This document shows positions 18,988 through 26,480 of a DNA stretch of 64,000 nt, in pieces. Under the pieces are notes generated by a model. It searched no databases. It saw only the letters and a list, made by a program, of their open reading frames with translations, and was not told where the DNA came from. The number at the start of each line of letters is the position of its first letter. Position 1 is the stretch's first letter. The position numbers were made by a program, and so were the translations under genes. The DNA comes from Thermanaeromonas toyohensis ToBE. GTDB lineage: Bacteria > Bacillota > DSM-521 > Neomoorellales > Neomoorellaceae. The stretch lies in contig NZ_LT838272.1 of the NCBI RefSeq assembly GCF_900176005.1, forward strand, positions 3,187,501 to 3,251,500, read 5' to 3'.

Positions 18988-19539
18988 CTAATGGGGAAAA
19001 GAAAGGAGACCAGCCTGCTTTAAGATCCGGCGGAGCTTTACGCTTAAAACACTGGCTAAGAGGAGCTTAACCATATCCAGGGGTAAGAAAGGAACTACTC
19101 CTAGAAGAAGGGCCTTCTGCCAAGGTAAATGCATCAGATAGGCCAATTGGAGAGCACCTAATATATAAACCACCACTAGACAAAGGAGCATCCCTCCGGC
19201 TGCGCGAAGGAAGGTGAATTTATTTCCCTTATCTACTACCCATCCTAGCAGATAAACACCTATTAGGAATCCCCAGAGATACCCGCCTGTGGGGCCCAGC
19301 AGGCGAGCTATTCCCGCACCACCCCGGGCAAAAACGGGAAGCCCTATGGCCCCTAAAATCAGGTAAAGTAAAACAGCCAAAGTCCCCAGCCGCCTACCCA
19401 AGAGGGCGCCAGTTAAAAATAAACCTAAAATTTGGCCCGTTATGGGTACTGGCGAAAAAGGAAGGGGGATAGCTACCTGGGCCAAAACAGCCATAATCCC
19501 GGCAAAAAGGGCTGCTATAGTTAATTCTTTTGTGCGCAT
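18988..19539 (-). CDS. bioY: biotin transporter substrate-specific component BioY
   Basis: 183 residues with about six membrane segments. I start at the ATG of MRTKELTIAALFAG (19539), which sits 8 bases after TAGGAG; the in-frame GTG three codons upstream overlaps that site. BioY signatures: PLPFSPVPITGQILGLFLTGALLG, GLPVFARGGAGIARLLGPTGGYLWGF. It is the S component of an ECF-type biotin importer; the energising EcfAAT genes are not in the window. birA lies immediately upstream. Confidence 0.93.
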   Translation of the reverse strand: MRTKELTIAALFAGIMAVLAQVAIPLPFSPVPITGQILGLFLTGALLGRRLGTLAVLLYLILGAIGLPVFARGGAGIARLLGPTGGYLWGFLIGVYLLGWVVDKGNKFTFLRAAGGMLLCLVVVYILGALQLAYLMHLPWQKALLLGVVPFLPLDMVKLLLASVLSVKLRRILKQAGLLSFPH

Positions 19540-19553
19540 ACTATCCACTCCTA

Positions 19554-19570
19554 TTTAAACTTTGTTTAAA
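19554..19570 (-). promoter_or_regulatory. palindrome upstream of bioY
   Basis: TTTAAAC, 3-bp spacer, GTTTAAA, ending just before the bioY ribosome binding site. It is A/T-rich and does not match the biotin operator seen upstream of birA, so its role is uncertain. Confidence 0.3.
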
Positions 19571-19641
19571 GAGCCTTTTATAATCTCTTATTCTTTCTTA
19601 CTAATATGTGCTTTAAGAAACCAATTAAGTTTTGTTAATCA

Positions 19642-19669
19642 CTTAAATAAAGCCTGAACAGAAGCAGGC
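19642..19669 (-). terminator. probable terminator after birA
   Basis: GCCTG (19652-19656) pairs with CAGGC (19665-19669); the minus strand continues with TTTATTT. It lies 8 bases after the birA stop. The stem is short. Confidence 0.45.
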
Positions 19670-19676
19670 ATGGTAC

Positions 19677-20663
19677 CTAGATCCTTAGAGTTACCTCCCC
19701 ATAAGTAAAACGCCGCAAGGTATGGTCAGCACCCTCCACCAGGAGCCTCCCTTCCCCATCTATATCTATAGCTCGGCCCTCATATACTTCGTTGCCCGCT
19801 TCCACCTTAACCAGGCGGCCTAAGGTTACACTGGCTTTTTTCCAGGATTCCCTAACGGGGACAAACCCTTCTTTTTCCCAAATCTGGTACCAACCTTCCA
19901 GGTGATAAAGGAGGGATTGCAAAAGGGGAAGCCTGGGTACTTCCCATCCTAACTCTAGTTTTAGAGAAGTAGCTAAAGGCCAAAGGTCGCGCGTGAAATC
20001 CTCTATATCTAGATTTACGTTAAGGCCGATTCCTAAGATCACATACTGGGTAATCTCAACTTCAGCACGCATCTCTGTGAGGATGCCACATAACTTCTTG
20101 CCCCTACTTAAAATATCATTGGGCCATTTTATACCTACCTCTAACCCAGTGATCTCCTTTATTGCCGAAGCTACGCCTACGGCGGCCAACAGGCTAAGCT
20201 GAGGAAGCTGCCAGGGTGCCACCCGAGGACGTAAGACAAGGGAAAGCCAGATGCCCTTTCCGGCGGGTGACAGCCACCCACGGCCCAGGCGCCCCCGGCC
20301 GCTGGTCTGCCCCTCAGCCAGTACAGCGGCTCCGTGGGGTGCTCCTTGCTCCGCCAAGTCCTTGGCCACTTGATTGGTGGAACCTACTTCTTCGTAATAA
20401 TAAAAAGGTCGCCCCAGCCAAGTGGTTTTAAGGCCGGCTGTAACTTCCTCAGGATACAGCCTATCAGGAATACAGAGAAGAGTATAACCGCGCCGGGTAC
20501 AAGCGCTGATCTGGTAACCGTCGCGCCGTAAAGCTTTAATATGTTTCCATATGGCGGTCCTGCTTAAGCCCAGGCGACGGCTGAGCTCTTCCCCGGAAAC
20601 ATATTCACCCTTTCTTTTCCGGAGCTCCTCTAATACTTGTTGTTTACTCTTTTCTTTGGTCAT
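19677..20663 (-). CDS. birA: bifunctional biotin ligase / biotin operon repressor BirA
   Basis: 328 residues, the regulatory long form. Residues 1-65 are a winged helix (GEYVSGEELSRRLGLSRTAIWKHIKALRRDGY). The ligase domain has GRGRLGRGWLSPAGKGIWLSL (biotinyl-AMP loop) and GIKWPNDILSRGKKLCGIL, followed by the small C-terminal SH3-like domain. It biotinylates acetyl-CoA carboxylase carrier protein and represses biotin genes. The bipartite site at 20692-20724 indicates autoregulation. bioY lies downstream. Confidence 0.95.
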   Translation of the reverse strand: MTKEKSKQQVLEELRKRKGEYVSGEELSRRLGLSRTAIWKHIKALRRDGYQISACTRRGYTLLCIPDRLYPEEVTAGLKTTWLGRPFYYYEEVGSTNQVAKDLAEQGAPHGAAVLAEGQTSGRGRLGRGWLSPAGKGIWLSLVLRPRVAPWQLPQLSLLAAVGVASAIKEITGLEVGIKWPNDILSRGKKLCGILTEMRAEVEITQYVILGIGLNVNLDIEDFTRDLWPLATSLKLELGWEVPRLPLLQSLLYHLEGWYQIWEKEGFVPVRESWKKASVTLGRLVKVEAGNEVYEGRAIDIDGEGRLLVEGADHTLRRFTYGEVTLRI

Positions 20664-20691
20664 GGTAATAGTATATTATACCCAGGGCTTA

Positions 20692-20724
20692 TTGTCAACT
20701 ATTTTTGCTTCCTATGGTTAACAA
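20692..20724 (-). promoter_or_regulatory. BirA (biotin) operator upstream of birA
   Basis: TTGTCAAC (20692-20699) and GTTAACAA (20717-20724) form an inverted repeat with a 17-bp spacer, matching the known TTGTTAAC-spacer-GTTAACAA pattern with one mismatch. It begins 28 bp upstream of the birA start. Confidence 0.75.
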
Positions 20725-20797
20725 TTGATAGATTAAGCCTGCCTTGCTTTCGCCAGACTAGATGCGCCAGCTAGAATTGCAGACGCCAAAAACGGGC

Positions 20798-21148
20798 TTA
20801 AGGCAGGGGTTTGTTATGGGCATCCACGAAAACTACCCGGGGTTTAAGGTGCCGGGCTTCTTCATCGGTGTATACGCCATAGGAGATAATTATCACAATA
20901 TCCCCAGGCTGCACCAGGCGAGCCGCGGCCCCATTTACGCAAATAACTCCGCTACCTCTCTCACCAGGAATAGCATAGGTCTCCAACCGAGCACCGTTAT
21001 TAACGTTTACCACTTGTACCTTTTCATGGGGAAGGATATCTGCAGCTTCTAAAAGCTCGCTATCGATGGTGATGCTTCCTATATAATGGAGGTTGGCCTC
21101 GGTAACTGTGGCCCGGTGGATCTTGGATTTCATCATAACACGCCACAT
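20798..21148 (-). CDS. panD: aspartate 1-decarboxylase
   Basis: 116 residues. It converts aspartate to beta-alanine for pantothenate. The self-cleavage site is Gly-Ser in [15 protein letters not shown]; cleavage leaves the pyruvoyl group on the Ser. Other family motifs: [40 protein letters not shown]. The ATG at 21148 follows AGGAGGGG. It is about 90 bp downstream of panC and probably in the same transcript, so under the same leader control. Confidence 0.95.
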   Translation of the reverse strand: MWRVMMKSKIHRATVTEANLHYIGSITIDSELLEAADILPHEKVQVVNVNNGARLETYAIPGERGSGVICVNGAAARLVQPGDIVIIISYGVYTDEEARHLKPRVVFVDAHNKPLP

Positions 21149-21240
21149 GGTGGGAATTACCCCTCCTTTACAACAAGATTCCTTCTTCGCCGGGGCCTCC
21201 CGGCCCCTCCACAGGCCTGGCTTCCCACAGTCCCTGTCTC

Positions 21241-22086
21241 TTATACTTCTACCACCAGATTATCAATAAGCCTGGTGGAGCCTATCCATACAGCTACCGC
21301 AAGTAATACCTTGCCGGAAATCTCCTCCAAGGGGTTTAAGGTCTCTGCATCATTGATACTTACATAATCGATCCTGGCCAAGGGTTGGCTAAGAATCTCC
21401 TTAGCCATAGCTTCTCGTACTTTGGATGCCTGCCGTTCCCCCTGGCGAATGAGCCCTTCCCCCAACTTTAGCGCCCTATATAAACTTAAGGCTTGCCTAC
21501 GTTCCTCTGGAGTTAAATACTTGTTTCTGGAACTTAAAGCCAGCCCATCCTCTTCCCTTACCGTAGGAACGGTGACGATCTCCACCGGGATATTCAAGTC
21601 CTGCACCATACGTTTAATAACCATAGCCTGTTGGTAATCCTTAAGACCAAAAAATGCTTTATCAGGTTGTACAATATTAAAAAGCTTGGTCACTATAGTA
21701 GCCACACCCCGGAAATGCCCAGGCCGGGAAGCACCACAAAGCACTTCGGTAAGCCCTTCTACTTCCACATAAGTAGCATAGCCTGGTGGATACATCTCCT
21801 CTACTTCTGGAGCGAAAACCGCGTCCACCCCTACCTCCTGGGCCAACCTGAGATCCCGTTCCAGGTCGCGGGGATATCGTTCGTAGTCTTCCTGGGGTCC
21901 GAACTGGGTAGGGTTTACAAAGATGCTCATAATTACAGCATCGCAAAGATCTTTAGCCCGGCGGACTAAGGTCAAGTGTCCCTCATGAAGGTAACCCATA
22001 GTGGGGACTAGGCCTATGCTCTTTCCCTGTTGCCTTTGAGCCTTTACCCATTGGCGGACCTGAGGTATAGTCTTAAACAACTCCAT
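21241..22086 (-). CDS. panC: pantothenate synthetase
   Basis: 281 residues, ATG with GGGAGG about 10 bases upstream. It joins pantoate and beta-alanine using ATP. Signatures: [18 protein letters not shown] with the HIGH-like [48 protein letters not shown], and [19 protein letters not shown] (KMSKS-like). panB and panE, which supply pantoate, are not in this window. The 180-base leader contains an attenuator (see separate entry). Confidence 0.96.
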   Translation of the reverse strand: MELFKTIPQVRQWVKAQRQQGKSIGLVPTMGYLHEGHLTLVRRAKDLCDAVIMSIFVNPTQFGPQEDYERYPRDLERDLRLAQEVGVDAVFAPEVEEMYPPGYATYVEVEGLTEVLCGASRPGHFRGVATIVTKLFNIVQPDKAFFGLKDYQQAMVIKRMVQDLNIPVEIVTVPTVREEDGLALSSRNKYLTPEERRQALSLYRALKLGEGLIRQGERQASKVREAMAKEILSQPLARIDYVSINDAETLNPLEEISGKVLLAVAVWIGSTRLIDNLVVEV

Positions 22087-22115
22087 CCCTTTTCTTACCT
22101 CCCTACCCTAAAATT

Positions 22116-22183
22116 AAAAATGCCTTCCAGACGGGACATCTAGAAGGCATATTTTTAGTACGCCTTATTTTTTAATCCCGTCT
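22116..22183 (-). promoter_or_regulatory. panC leader attenuator: terminator with competing antiterminator
   Basis: Read on the minus strand. The terminator stem is ATGCCTTC (22150-22143) with GAAGGCAT (22127-22120), followed by TTTTT. The competing fold pairs AAGGCGTA (22166-22159) with TATGCCTT (22151-22144) and, outside it, AGACGGGA (22183-22176) with TCCCGTCT (22136-22129). The two folds use the same bases and exclude each other. This is the layout of a riboswitch expression platform upstream of panC-panD. Confidence 0.75.
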
Positions 22184-22213
22184 CGGTCCCTTAAGGATCC
22201 AAGCGGAAAATCT

Positions 22214-22275
22214 AGTTTGAAGGGGTAAAGGTTGCACAGTGTAAACCCCTTTAAAGGTTTCACCTGCGCTTTTCA
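22214..22275 (-). ncRNA. possible sensor domain of the panC leader
   Basis: Minus-strand GCGCAGGTG can pair with CACTGTGC, and inside it AAACC with GGTTT, giving a long hairpin with single-base bulges. Its downstream arm region AAGGGG can instead pair with CCCCTT. A 'pan' RNA motif with bulged adenosines is known upstream of pantothenate genes in Firmicutes; this may be one, but I could not confirm the consensus. Confidence 0.4.
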
Positions 22276-22333
22276 GTGTACCACACTAAAGGATTAATAA
22301 GCAACAATTTTCTCCAACTTCCTATACAACTTC

Positions 22334-23089
22334 CTATAAGACTTCAAGTTTCCCGTTAGCAGCCTCCCAGGCTGTGAGGAAACGCTCCCGTATGTAAGGG
22401 TATTTCGTGGCTAAAAATTTTACCAGCTCCTTAATCTCCTTTCGCCGGGTATGGCCCGCAGCTGGACAAGGATTGGTTAGCACAGGCAGGTTTTCTTTTC
22501 TGGTCAAAGCTTCTACAGTGGCTTCCCGGAGGTAAATAAGGGGGCGAATGACCGTAAGCCCGCTCTGGGTTAAATAAGTGGCAGGTAGAAAGGTAGAAAA
22601 ACGCCCGTTGTATAGCCAATTTAAAAGAAAGGTTTCCAGGAGATCATCCAAATGATGCCCCAAGGCCACCTTATTGCATCCTAAGCGAAGGGCTACCTTA
22701 TTGAGGGCACCGCGCCGGAGGTGAGAACAAAGGGCGCAAGGGTGCTCCTCCCTCCGATAGTCAAAGACTATTGCTTTAATGACGGTAGGTTCCACGTGGA
22801 AAGGTATCCCATGCTCCCGGCAAAAACCCGCAAGGGGTGCGGGATCCAGGCCCCAGCCTAGATCCAGGAAGACAGCCTCAAATTCAAATTCCAAGGGTGA
22901 AAAATTTTTAAGGAGCCAGAGAATATAAAGGAGGGCCGAACTATCCTTTCCGCCAGATGCACCTACCAATATCTTGTCTTGGGGCTTAATCATCTCATAG
23001 CGCTGGATGGCCCGCTTAACTTTACTCAAAAACCATTTCCCGTAGCTCCGTTTTATCTTATACTGGGTTAGGGCTTGGGTAGCCTCCAT
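22334..23089 (-). CDS. TtcA-like tRNA 2-thiolation ATPase
   Basis: 251 residues. PP-loop ATP pyrophosphatase motif GASGGKDSSALLYIL at 43-57. The cysteine pair in the CALCSHLRRGALNKVA stretch, plus GHHLDDLLETFLLNW, is the TtcA pattern, in which cysteines bind an iron-sulfur cluster and sulfur is put on tRNA C32. The central Cys-x2-Cys and a later Cys (TNPCPAAGHTRR) are present. The exact tRNA position is inferred from family resemblance. It is the gene upstream of panC and reads towards it. Confidence 0.8.
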   Translation of the reverse strand: MEATQALTQYKIKRSYGKWFLSKVKRAIQRYEMIKPQDKILVGASGGKDSSALLYILWLLKNFSPLEFEFEAVFLDLGWGLDPAPLAGFCREHGIPFHVEPTVIKAIVFDYRREEHPCALCSHLRRGALNKVALRLGCNKVALGHHLDDLLETFLLNWLYNGRFSTFLPATYLTQSGLTVIRPLIYLREATVEALTRKENLPVLTNPCPAAGHTRRKEIKELVKFLATKYPYIRERFLTAWEAANGKLEVL

Positions 23090-23208
23090 TCTAAGTCCTT
23101 CTCCTTAAAGAAAATAATATGAGCACTCGCCTTACATTTGAGGGTTGTTAAAATAAGATTATAGACCCCATGCCATAAGTATTAACTAGCCTAAAGGAGG
23201 TAAAACTT

Positions 23209-23610
23209 ATGTTTCAGCTAACTGTGCAGTCCCATCAGCGGGTAGAACTTATAAACATTACTTCCCAGGTACAAGCTTTAATTAGCCAACAAAAAATAAA
23301 TTCTGGTGCTTGTCTCCTCTTCGTCCCCCATACTACAGCTGGAATTACCATCAATGAAAATGCGGACCCAGATGTTGCCCGCGATATTATGGCTACTCTG
23401 TCTCGCCTAGTTCCCCAGCGAGGGGACTACCAACACCTAGAAGGGAATAGCGATGCCCATATTAAAGCTGTACTTACAGGTTCTTCAGTAATAGTACCCA
23501 TCTCCCAGGGCCGGTTGCAGCTCGGTACCTGGCAGGCCATCTATTTTGCTGAATTCGACGGGCCCCGCCGTCGCCAGGTCTTGGTATCTTTCCTGGCTTC
23601 TTTAGTATAA
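23209..23610 (+). CDS. YjbQ family protein (secondary thiamine-phosphate synthase-like)
   Basis: 133 residues, ATG after AAAGGAGGTAAAACTT. Family UPF0047: SGACLLFVPHTTAGITINENADPDV with the conserved His-Thr-Thr, HLEGNSDAHIKAVLTGSS with conserved His residues, and LGTWQAIYFAEFDGPRRRQVLV. The E. coli member complements thiamine-phosphate synthase loss weakly, but the true role is unknown. Divergent from the ttcA-like gene. thiM occurs 13 kb away. Confidence 0.9.
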   Translation: MFQLTVQSHQRVELINITSQVQALISQQKINSGACLLFVPHTTAGITINENADPDVARDIMATLSRLVPQRGDYQHLEGNSDAHIKAVLTGSSVIVPISQGRLQLGTWQAIYFAEFDGPRRRQVLVSFLASLV

Positions 23611-23637
23611 AGATGTAGGTTCCCCAAGTTAAAAGTG

Positions 23638-23649
23638 TGATATATATCA
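23638..23649 (+). promoter_or_regulatory. FNR/CRP-like palindrome upstream of the zinc-ribbon gene
   Basis: TGATATATATCA is a perfect palindrome close to the FNR half-site pattern TTGAT-N4-ATCAA. It lies about 63 bp upstream of the start expected from the TATAAA near 23696, where CRP/FNR-family activators often bind. Confidence 0.4.
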
Positions 23650-23754
23650 TAGCTTCCTGGCTAGAGAGCTTTTAAAATAAAGGTACCCACCCTGGTATAA
23701 AAGGCGCAAGAAGGTTTTTAAGGAAGCTAAGTAGCGAAGTAGGGAGGAACCACC

Positions 23755-24396
23755 ATGAGCATCGGGCGTTGCCCAGGCCAGGACCGTAGGTACTGGAAGC
23801 CAGAGGATATTTTCGAAGAACCCTGCCCGCACTGCGGTAAATTAATAGAATTCTGGAAGGATGACGTTACTGTACGCTGCCCCCACTGCCGACAATATGT
23901 AAAGAATCCTCGTTTCGATCCCGGATGTGCCGCGTGGTGTTCCTATGCTAGCAAATGCTTAGGGCCTTTGGCTCAAGTCTATCAGAGGCAGCCCCGGGTG
24001 CTTCGCGACAAGCTAGAAGTAGAAACGCGCAAAAAACTATTAAACCAAAAAGAAGTACTAACTATGGCCCTTCAGGCAGCTTCCTTCGCGGAAAAAATCG
24101 CCCGGGAGGAAGGGGTAGAGCCCCTGGTAGCCATAGCCGCCTGCCTCTTATATGATGTAGAGGAGGCAGAAAGGATTATGGCCTCTGTGGGTATAGACGA
24201 AGAATTGGCCCAGCGGGTGATGGGGGTATTGGTTTCCCGCAACAAAAATCCAGGTGATCCCGCTTGGGCCGTAGTCCAGGACGCCAGGAAGCTCGCCAAG
24301 CTACAACTTGCCGCACCTGAGCCAGAAGCTAGAAACTCTATACTCCTTAACGATTTCTATACGGAAACGGCAAAACGCTTAAGTCAAAACCTTTAG
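23755..24396 (+). CDS. conserved anaerobe protein: zinc ribbon plus HD-like helical domain
   Basis: 213 residues, ATG after AGGGAGGAACCACC. N-terminal part: PGQDRRYWKPEDIFEEPCPHC, a Cys-x2-Cys ... Cys-x2-Cys zinc ribbon (residues about 24-46), then GCAAWCSYASKCLG with three more cysteines. The C-terminal half resembles a small HD-type helical domain, but the catalytic HD is replaced (CLLYDVEEAERI), so hydrolase activity is doubtful. Similar proteins are, from memory, common in strict anaerobes. It ends 9 bp from the convergent accA. Function unknown. Confidence 0.6.
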   Translation: MSIGRCPGQDRRYWKPEDIFEEPCPHCGKLIEFWKDDVTVRCPHCRQYVKNPRFDPGCAAWCSYASKCLGPLAQVYQRQPRVLRDKLEVETRKKLLNQKEVLTMALQAASFAEKIAREEGVEPLVAIAACLLYDVEEAERIMASVGIDEELAQRVMGVLVSRNKNPGDPAWAVVQDARKLAKLQLAAPEPEARNSILLNDFYTETAKRLSQNL

Positions 24397-24405
24397 GAGA
24401 AGCCT

Positions 24406-25353
24406 TTACAAGATAAAATCCCAACCCACCCGGCGGTAACGAGCTACCCGGGAGCTTACTAGCTCTTCCGGTTGTTTTGGTAATAGCTCCTTAAGGTGAT
24501 ATACCAGCCTCTCCTTAATCCTCTCCGCCATGCCTGTTTTATCTCGGTGAGCACCACCTAAGGGTTCCAGGATTATCTCATCGATTAAATTTAGCTCATA
24601 TAGATCCCGGGCCGTAAGTTTTAAGGCCTCGGCTGCCTCCCGCGCCCGGCTAGGATCCTTAAAAAGGATGCTAGCGCAGCCTTCAGGGGAAATCACGCTA
24701 AAGAAAGCATTTTCGAGCATCAAGATCCGGTCAGCTACCGCCAGGGCTAAAGCCCCACCGCTCCCCCCTTGCCCTATGATAATAGTTATTATAGGGACCT
24801 TTAAGGCGCTCATAATAAAAAGGTTCTGGGCGATGGCTTCGCCCTGGCCACGCTCTTCCGCCCCGGTTCCTGGATAAGCGCCTGGGGTATCTACCAGAGT
24901 GATAATAGGCCTTCCAAATTTCTCCGCCTGCTGCATAAGCCTCCGGGCTTTACGGTAACCTTCGGGATGGGCCATCCCGAAATTATATTTCATATTTTCT
25001 TTAGTATCATTCCCCCGCCGGTTACCTATAACCGTAACCGGTACACCTTCTAGGGTGGCCAGTCCCCCTACTATACTAGGATCATCCCCGAAGGAACGAT
25101 CTCCATGGAGTTCTAAGAAGTCTGGAAAGATGGCCTGGATATAGTCCATGGCCCCTGGTCTTTCGGGGAGACGGGCCAAGTGGACTCGCTCAAAGGCGCT
25201 CAAATTCTGGTAAATTTCTTCCTCAAGCATCCTGATCCTCTCGCGTAAAAGCTTTATTTCAGAAGTTAAATCTATATGGCGTTCCTGGCAAAAGGCTTCT
25301 AGCTCATCAACTTTAGTCTTAAGTTCAGCAAAATCGCGTTCATAAACGAGCAC
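24406..25353 (-). CDS. accA: acetyl-CoA carboxylase carboxyltransferase, alpha subunit
   Basis: 315 residues, GTG after GAGGGGATAGA. Catalyses, with AccD, transfer of the carboxyl group from biotin to acetyl-CoA to give malonyl-CoA for fatty acid synthesis. Signatures: an N-terminal coiled coil, ELHGDRSFGDDPSIVGGLA, HPEGYRKARRLMQ, TLVDTPGAYPGTGAEERGQG and SVISPEGCASILF. It overlaps the accD end by 14 bp. Confidence 0.97.
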   Translation of the reverse strand: MLVYERDFAELKTKVDELEAFCQERHIDLTSEIKLLRERIRMLEEEIYQNLSAFERVHLARLPERPGAMDYIQAIFPDFLELHGDRSFGDDPSIVGGLATLEGVPVTVIGNRRGNDTKENMKYNFGMAHPEGYRKARRLMQQAEKFGRPIITLVDTPGAYPGTGAEERGQGEAIAQNLFIMSALKVPIITIIIGQGGSGGALALAVADRILMLENAFFSVISPEGCASILFKDPSRAREAAEALKLTARDLYELNLIDEIILEPLGGAHRDKTGMAERIKERLVYHLKELLPKQPEELVSSRVARYRRVGWDFIL

Positions 25354-26191
25354 TTCTATCCCCTCGTGGATGGAGTCTTAAAAGTCTGGCCAAGGTAGCC
25401 TTCATATTCTTTCTAGGCACTATAAGGTCTACGAAGCCCTTAGCCAGCATAAACTCGGCCCGCTGGAAGCCGTCGGGCAACTTCTGACCAATGGTTTGCT
25501 CGATAACCCGCGGGCCAGTAAAACATATAAGGGCCCCGGGTTCAGCCAGGATAATATCCCCTAAGGAAGCAAAACTAGCCGTCACTCCTCCAGTGGTGGG
25601 GTCGGTAAGCACACTTATGTATAATAGCCGGGCCTGGCTTAACTTGTTGAGGAGGGCCGAAATCTTAGCCATCTGCAAAAGGGAAAGCATCCCTTCTTGC
25701 ATGCGGGCTCCCCCGGAAGCACAGAAGGCTATGAAGGGAAGGCGCCGCTCTAAAGCTACCTCTATGGCCCGGGCTATCTTCTCCCCTACCACTATTCCCA
25801 TACTCCCCATCATAAAGTGACTATCCATAACTGCTAGAGCTGCAGGCTCTCCTTCTATCTCACCATACCCGGTAACTACAGCCTCTTTAAGACCCGTAGC
25901 TTCCCGGGCCTCTTTAAGCTTCTCCAGGTACCCAGGAAAGGAAAGAGGATCGCGGGAAGAAAGATCCGCATCCCATTCCTGGAAAGTACCCTCATCTACT
26001 ACCTGACTTAAGCGCTCAGCAGCCGTCAACCGGAAATGATATTCACAGCGCGGGCAAACCTTAAGGTTATCCCATAGCTGCTTTTGCACCAGTATCTCCT
26101 TACAGGACGGGCATTTCTCGAAGGGGTGCTCCTGAAAATACCTTTGGGTATCTAGTTCTATATACCTGGTTTTCTTAAGGCCTGGAAACAT
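25340..26191 (-). CDS. accD: acetyl-CoA carboxylase carboxyltransferase, beta subunit
   Basis: 283 residues. The N-terminal zinc finger has CPSC (24-27) and CPRC (43-46). Carboxyltransferase motifs: FMMGSMGIVVGEKIARAIE, CASGGARMQEGMLSLLQMAK, LTDPTTGGVTASFASLGD and FTGPRVIEQTIGQ. First gene of an accDA pair; a -10 box and a FapR-like operator lie just upstream. Confidence 0.97.
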   Translation of the reverse strand: MFPGLKKTRYIELDTQRYFQEHPFEKCPSCKEILVQKQLWDNLKVCPRCEYHFRLTAAERLSQVVDEGTFQEWDADLSSRDPLSFPGYLEKLKEAREATGLKEAVVTGYGEIEGEPAALAVMDSHFMMGSMGIVVGEKIARAIEVALERRLPFIAFCASGGARMQEGMLSLLQMAKISALLNKLSQARLLYISVLTDPTTGGVTASFASLGDIILAEPGALICFTGPRVIEQTIGQKLPDGFQRAEFMLAKGFVDLIVPRKNMKATLARLLRLHPRGDRSARL

Positions 26192-26224
26192 GAAATTTTT
26201 ATAGCCTCCTGCTATTAGTTAATC

Positions 26225-26247
26225 TTAATACCTACTGTTAAATTATA
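26225..26247 (-). promoter_or_regulatory. accD promoter -10 and FapR-like box
   Basis: On the minus strand a TATAAT (26242-26247) is followed directly by a 17-base near-palindrome. Read on the plus strand this is TTAATACCTACTGTTAA (26225-26241), which agrees at about 14 of 17 positions with the FapR box as I remember it (TTAGTACCTANTACTAA). FapR represses lipid genes until malonyl-CoA accumulates. The -35 is weak. fapR itself is not in the window. Confidence 0.55.
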
Positions 26248-26297
26248 GCATATGCCTTCTCGACCAGCTATAAGCCCCCTCTAAAAACCTTATAAAT

Positions 26298-26313
26298 TGT
26301 GAGCTAAATCACA
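26298..26313. promoter_or_regulatory. CRP/FNR-family palindrome TGTGA-N6-TCACA
   Basis: TGTGAGCTAAATCACA is a full CRP-type site. It lies about 70 bp upstream of the accD start of transcription and, on the other side, 98 bp before the apparent left end of the IS110 element. Without the element it would stand about 230 bp upstream of hcp. Which gene it serves is not clear. Confidence 0.45.
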
Positions 26314-26421
26314 GACTTTGATCCAGAATCCCTCTATCCTTTCCTAATGGAAGGCCGGGAGTTACAAAAGCTTGTTTAAGCATTCCTGTAATGATTTAGG
26401 ATAGCCGTTGCCAATAAGAAA

Positions 26422-26471
26422 GCCTCCTGGTAGAAAGGAATTGAACGACAAAACCTCAGATACCAGGAGGC
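26422..26471 (+). promoter_or_regulatory. hairpin that hides the transposase ribosome binding site
   Basis: GCCTCCTGGTA (26422-26432) is the exact complement of TACCAGGAGGC (26461-26471). The second arm contains AGGAGG, the Shine-Dalgarno of the transposase ATG at 26481. Read-through mRNA would fold and block translation, a known way of keeping transposition low. Confidence 0.7.
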
Positions 26472-26480
26472 GAGCAAGCG

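Noticed and set aside
22170-22195. T-box-like AAGGGACCG stretch in the panC leader
   Set aside because: It lacks the GGUGG part of the T-box bulge, no specifier loop is visible, and panC is not a usual T-box target.
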